Positions 60,968 to 64,000 of a stretch of 64,000 bases of DNA are shown here, one piece after another. Under the pieces are notes generated by a model that worked only from the letters and a program-made list of their open reading frames with translations, had not been told where the DNA came from and ran no database searches. Both the position numbers and the translations under genes were made by a program. The stretch lies in contig NC_014831.1 in assembly GCF_000184705.1 (NCBI RefSeq), positions 1,550,001 to 1,614,000 of the forward strand, read 5' to 3'. Numbering within the stretch: position 1 is the first letter of the stretch; the number at the start of each line of letters is the position of its first letter. Origin of the DNA: Thermaerobacter marianensis DSM 12885. Its GTDB lineage: Bacteria; Bacillota; Sulfobacillia; Thermaerobacterales; Thermaerobacteraceae.

Positions 60968-62611
60968 TTAGACGGCGATGGCGCCGGCCCGGAAGTCGCT
61001 GGTCCCCATCTTGACGTTGACCAGCGCCGGCTTGCCCGAGGCCAGCGCCCGCTCCAGGGCGGGCCGCACGTCGCCGGGGCGCTCGACCCACTCGCCGTGG
61101 CCGCCCAGGGCCTCCACCACCCGGTCGTAGCGGGCATGGCTCAGTTCCGTGGCCACGGCCCGGTCGGCGCCGAAAAGCTGCACCTGCAGGCGGCGGATCT
61201 GGGTCCAGGCCGCGTCGTTGCCCACCACGGCGACGAAGGGCAGACCCTGGCGCACGGCGGCCTCGAACTCCAGCAGGTCGAGGCCCGCGGCGCCGTCGCC
61301 CAGCAGCACCACCACCGGGTCGTCCGGCCGCAGCACCCGGGCCCCCAGCGCGAAGCCCGGCCCGACGCCCAGGGTGCCCAGCGGCCCGGGGTCGAGCCAC
61401 CCGGCCGGGTACCGGCGGGGCCGCACGATCTTGGCAGCTGTCCCGATGAAGTCGCCGCCGTCGCCGATCACCGTCGTCCCCGGCGGCAGGGCGGCGTCGA
61501 TCTCGGCGCACAACCGCAGGGGGTCGACGGGCACGGCGTCGCTGGTCATGCTGGCCTGCATCTGGCGGGCCCGCCGGTCCTCCTCTTCCCGGAGGCGCTC
61601 CAGCCACCGCTGGCGGTCGGCCGGTTCATCCGGCGCCAGGCCCGCCTCCAGCAGCTGGTCCAGCACCGTGCCCGTGTCGCCGGCGAGGCCGCAAGCCACG
61701 TCGCGGTTGCGGCCCAGCTCGCCCGGATCCAGGTCGATCTGGATCAGCCGGGCCTCCCGGTGGATGGATTGGCCGTAGTCGAGGCGGAAGTCCAGCGGCG
61801 TCCCCGCCACCAGCACCACGTCGGCGTCGGCCAGGGCGGTCTTGCGGCACAGCTGGAAGAAGAAGGGGTCCCCCGGCCCCATGACCCCCCGGGCCATGCC
61901 GTTGGTGAACACCGGCACCCGGGCCGCCTCGGCGAACCGCGCCACGGCCTGCGGATCGGGAGACCAGTGGATCTGGCTGCCGACCAGGGCCACGGGCCGG
62001 CGGGCCCGGCGGAGCAGGGCCGCGGCCCGTTCCACCTCGGCGGGATCGGCGGGATGGGCCGGCCGGTCCGGCACCGGCGCCGGGAAGCGGACCGCATCCA
62101 GCTGGACCTGGGCGAAGACCACGTCCAGCGGGATCTCCACGTACACCGGGCCGGGGACGCCGTGGAGGCTGCGCCGGAAGGCCAGGTTCAGGATCTCCGG
62201 CAGGCGCCTGGCGTCCTGGACCTGCACCGCCCACTTGGTGATGGACCGCACCACCCCCAGGTGGTCCATCTCCTGCAGGCTGCCCCGGCCGGCGTGCTCC
62301 AGCGGCCCCTGGCCGCCGAGGATGACCACCGGCGACTGGGCGCGGTGGGCGTTGGCGATGGCGGTGACGGCGTTCATCACGCCGGGACCGGCGGTGACGG
62401 CGGCGACTCCGGGCCGCCGGGTGATGCGGGCGTAGGCGTCGGCGGCATAGACCGCCGCCTGCTCGTGGCGGACGTCGACCACCCGGATGCCCTCATCCAG
62501 GCAACCGTCGTAGATGGGCATGATGTGCCCGCCGCACAGGGTGAAGAGCGCCCGGACCCCTTCCCGGGCCAGGGCCCGGGCGACGACGCGCCCGGCATGA
62601 ACGTGGGCCAC
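60968..62611 (-). CDS. ThDP-dependent enzyme, acetolactate-synthase-like; ILVBL/2-hydroxyacyl-CoA-lyase-like
   Basis: The 547-residue protein has three ThDP-family domains. The N-terminal part has V-D-V-R-H-E-Q-A-A-V-Y-A-A-D-A with the catalytic Glu, then A-V-T-A-G-P-G-V-M-N-A-V. The C-terminal part has the ThDP/Mg site G-D-G-A-A-G-L-D-L-L-E-F-E and V-V-G-N-D-A-A-W. C-G-G-H-I-M-P-I-Y-D and the R-H-E segment resemble animal ILVBL/HACL2 as well as acetolactate synthases. GTG 62611 after CGGGGGGAA is the chosen start. No small regulatory subunit (IlvH) follows, which argues against a biosynthetic acetolactate synthase. Confidence 0.75.
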   Translation of the reverse strand: MAHVHAGRVVARALAREGVRALFTLCGGHIMPIYDGCLDEGIRVVDVRHEQAAVYAADAYARITRRPGVAAVTAGPGVMNAVTAIANAHRAQSPVVILGGQGPLEHAGRGSLQEMDHLGVVRSITKWAVQVQDARRLPEILNLAFRRSLHGVPGPVYVEIPLDVVFAQVQLDAVRFPAPVPDRPAHPADPAEVERAAALLRRARRPVALVGSQIHWSPDPQAVARFAEAARVPVFTNGMARGVMGPGDPFFFQLCRKTALADADVVLVAGTPLDFRLDYGQSIHREARLIQIDLDPGELGRNRDVACGLAGDTGTVLDQLLEAGLAPDEPADRQRWLERLREEEDRRARQMQASMTSDAVPVDPLRLCAEIDAALPPGTTVIGDGGDFIGTAAKIVRPRRYPAGWLDPGPLGTLGVGPGFALGARVLRPDDPVVVLLGDGAAGLDLLEFEAAVRQGLPFVAVVGNDAAWTQIRRLQVQLFGADRAVATELSHARYDRVVEALGGHGEWVERPGDVRPALERALASGKPALVNVKMGTSDFRAGAIAV

Positions 62612-62911
62612 GGCGATTCCCCCCGAGGTGGTGCATGAGCCCCGCAACCATGGGCCTCTTTCGCGGACCTTGACCAGATGGGTGACCAGATGGGAACCAG
62701 GCGGCTTCGAACCGGTCCCGCAACCCGGACCCTGCGGGCATCCTGCGCGGGATCGGCCGGTGGAGGGCCGGCCGGGGCGGAGGACCATGGCCCGCAGGGC
62801 CGCGTTCTTCCGGCGCCCGGACACCATGCGAGGTGCCGGCCCGCCCCGCCGCTGCCGACGGTCGCCGGGACGGAGCCTTGCCTCTGGGCCGCCGGTCGCC
62901 CGTGAGGCCAG
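62612..62911. other. Gene-free gap between the acyl-CoA ligase and ThDP-enzyme genes
   Basis: These 300 bp show no supportable gene. Long open frames crossing it are out of frame with family sequence. The right end touches the ligase stop; no clear terminator or promoter was found. Confidence 0.45.
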
Positions 62912-64000
62912 TCAGCCTTGGGCACCGCCCCCCGCGGCCATGCGCGCCTTCTCCTCCTCGACCAGCACCCGGCGCAAGACCTTGCCCACGGCCGTCTTGG
63001 GCAGCTCGCTGCGGAACTCGACGAGCTTCGGCACCTTGTAGGCGGCCAGCCGCTGGCGGCAGAAGGCGACGATCTCGTCGGCGGTGGCGGTGGCGCCCGG
63101 CTTCGTCACGATGTACGCCTTCACCGTCTCGCCGCGGTAGGGATCGGGCACCCCCGCCACGCAGCACTCGGCCACGGCCGGGTGCTCGTACAGCACCTCT
63201 TCCACCTCGCGCGGGTAGACGTTGTACCCCGAGGCGATGATCATGTCCTTCTTGCGGTCGACGATGTAGAAGTATCCGTCCTCGTCCATCTTGGCGATGT
63301 CGCCGGTGTAGAGCCACCCGTCCCGCAGGGCCTCCGCCGTCTCCTCCGGCCGGTTCCAGTAGCCCTTCATCACCTGCGGGCCGCGGATGCGCAGCTCGCC
63401 CACCTCGCCCGGCCCCAGCACGCGGGTGCCCGTCTCCACGTCGACGATCTCGGCGTCGGTGTCGGGGTACGGGATGCCGATGCTGCCGGGCTTCCGCACG
63501 CCGTGCACGGGATTGCAGTGCGTGACCGGCGAGGCCTCGGACAGGCCGTAGCCCTCCAGCACCTGGGCGCCGAAGCGCCGTTCGAAGGCCTGCATGACCT
63601 CCACCGGCATCGCCGCGCCGCCCGAGTTGCAGAACTGGATGGAGCCCACCCCGTACGCCTCGGCGTTGGGGTAGTTGTTGACCGCCACGTACATGGTGGG
63701 CACGCCGGGGAAGAAGTTGGGCCGGGTCGCCTTGATGATCTCCATGACCTCGGGCAGCTCGAAGCGCGGCACCAGGATGAGCTCGTAGCCCGAGGCCAGG
63801 CCGTAGTTCATGCACACCGTCATGCCGTAGGAGTGGAAGAGGGGCAGGATCGTCAGGATGCGGCCCTCGCCGGGCTTCATCCGCTCCGCCGCGGGGAACC
63901 AGTGCTGTACCTGGATCGTGTTGGCCACCAGGTTGCGGTGGGTCAGCATGGCCCCCTTGGACCGGCCCGTGGTGCCGCCGGTGTACTGCAGCACGGCCAC
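62912..64000 (-). CDS. Long-chain acyl-CoA ligase (AMP-forming), C-terminal part; start outside window
   Basis: At least 362 residues of an adenylate-forming ligase are present. It has the AMP-binding P-loop Y-T-G-G-T-T-G-R-S-K-G-A, G-Y-G-L-S-E-A-S-P, Y-T-G-D-I-A-K-M-D-E-D-G-Y, the hinge D-R-K-K-D-M-I, and the final K-T-A-V-G-K-V-L-R-R with the catalytic Lys. It activates fatty acids as CoA esters. The N-terminus lies beyond the right edge. The neighbouring ThDP enzyme might act on CoA thioesters made by it. Confidence 0.95.
   Translation of the reverse strand: MAVLQYTGGTTGRSKGAMLTHRNLVANTIQVQHWFPAAERMKPGEGRILTILPLFHSYGMTVCMNYGLASGYELILVPRFELPEVMEIIKATRPNFFPGVPTMYVAVNNYPNAEAYGVGSIQFCNSGGAAMPVEVMQAFERRFGAQVLEGYGLSEASPVTHCNPVHGVRKPGSIGIPYPDTDAEIVDVETGTRVLGPGEVGELRIRGPQVMKGYWNRPEETAEALRDGWLYTGDIAKMDEDGYFYIVDRKKDMIIASGYNVYPREVEEVLYEHPAVAECCVAGVPDPYRGETVKAYIVTKPGATATADEIVAFCRQRLAAYKVPKLVEFRSELPKTAVGKVLRRVLVEEEKARMAAGGGAQG

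Overview
The window is about 64 kb of very GC-rich DNA that is densely packed on both strands. It carries a GerA-GerB-GerC spore-germination operon, lipoprotein genes with lipobox signals, Gram-positive-style ribosome sites and cis-acting riboswitches. This points to a high-GC, endospore-forming Firmicute; a Thermaerobacter-like lineage is my inference, not something the sequence proves. No rRNA, tRNA, CRISPR array or intact insertion sequence was found. Both ends cut genes: a gerA 3' end at the left and a long-chain acyl-CoA ligase at the right.

Layout, left to right. 0-3.2 kb: gerA (partial), gerB, gerC. 3.4-6.3 kb: an MFS exporter and a citrate synthase followed by a terminator. 6.4-10.4 kb (minus): a cobalamin riboswitch with an attenuator, then a BtuF/BtuC/BtuD-type importer. 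10.4-14.0 kb: an old-yellow-enzyme reductase, an M24 peptidase-like protein and enoyl-ACP reductase FabI. 14.15-18.55 kb: a visibly lower-GC island with a three-gene ABC system of unknown substrate, bounded by a broken glycosyltransferase and a deleted IS256-type transposase. 18.6-23.9 kb (minus): a TetR-controlled RND efflux operon. 24.1-26.3 kb: an isolated complex I subunit D gene and a 3-methyladenine DNA glycosylase. 26.6-31.5 kb: a complete BMP-type (nucleoside-like) ABC importer. 31.8-35.8 kb: a heterodimeric ABC exporter. 35.9-38.7 kb: a SLOG-fold protein, a small unknown, Ogt/MGMT and a metallophosphoesterase. 38.7-43.1 kb (minus): a TPP riboswitch with terminator, YkoE, a fused EcfA-EcfA-EcfT protein and TenA, i.e. 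a thiamine-precursor salvage operon. 43.3-47.2 kb: an SDR, then an ACAD10/11-like dehydrogenase, an aminoglycoside-phosphotransferase-like kinase and a DinB-fold protein. 47.3-60.7 kb (minus): a ten-gene run of iclR, dppD, dppF, dppA, dppB, dppC, a 1229-residue M14-type peptidase, pxpA, pxpB and pxpC. 61-64 kb (minus): a ThDP enzyme of the acetolactate-synthase/2-hydroxyacyl-CoA-lyase group and an acyl-CoA ligase.

How the parts may work together. The strongest candidate for an undescribed system is the 13-kb minus-strand run. An oligopeptide importer, a giant cytoplasmic zinc peptidase with a large uncharacterised N-terminal half, and the three 5-oxoprolinase subunits are tightly coupled under an IclR regulator with a strong palindromic operator. 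I propose import of pyroglutamate-containing peptides, cytoplasmic cleavage, and conversion of 5-oxoproline to glutamate. Other notable points are an 11-bp motif (CCGGTTCGTCC) present ten times, five per strand, mostly in linkers, tails and gaps; the island's ABC permease with an extracytoplasmic domain that may be a dead gluzincin; and the single-chain A-A-T ECF module.
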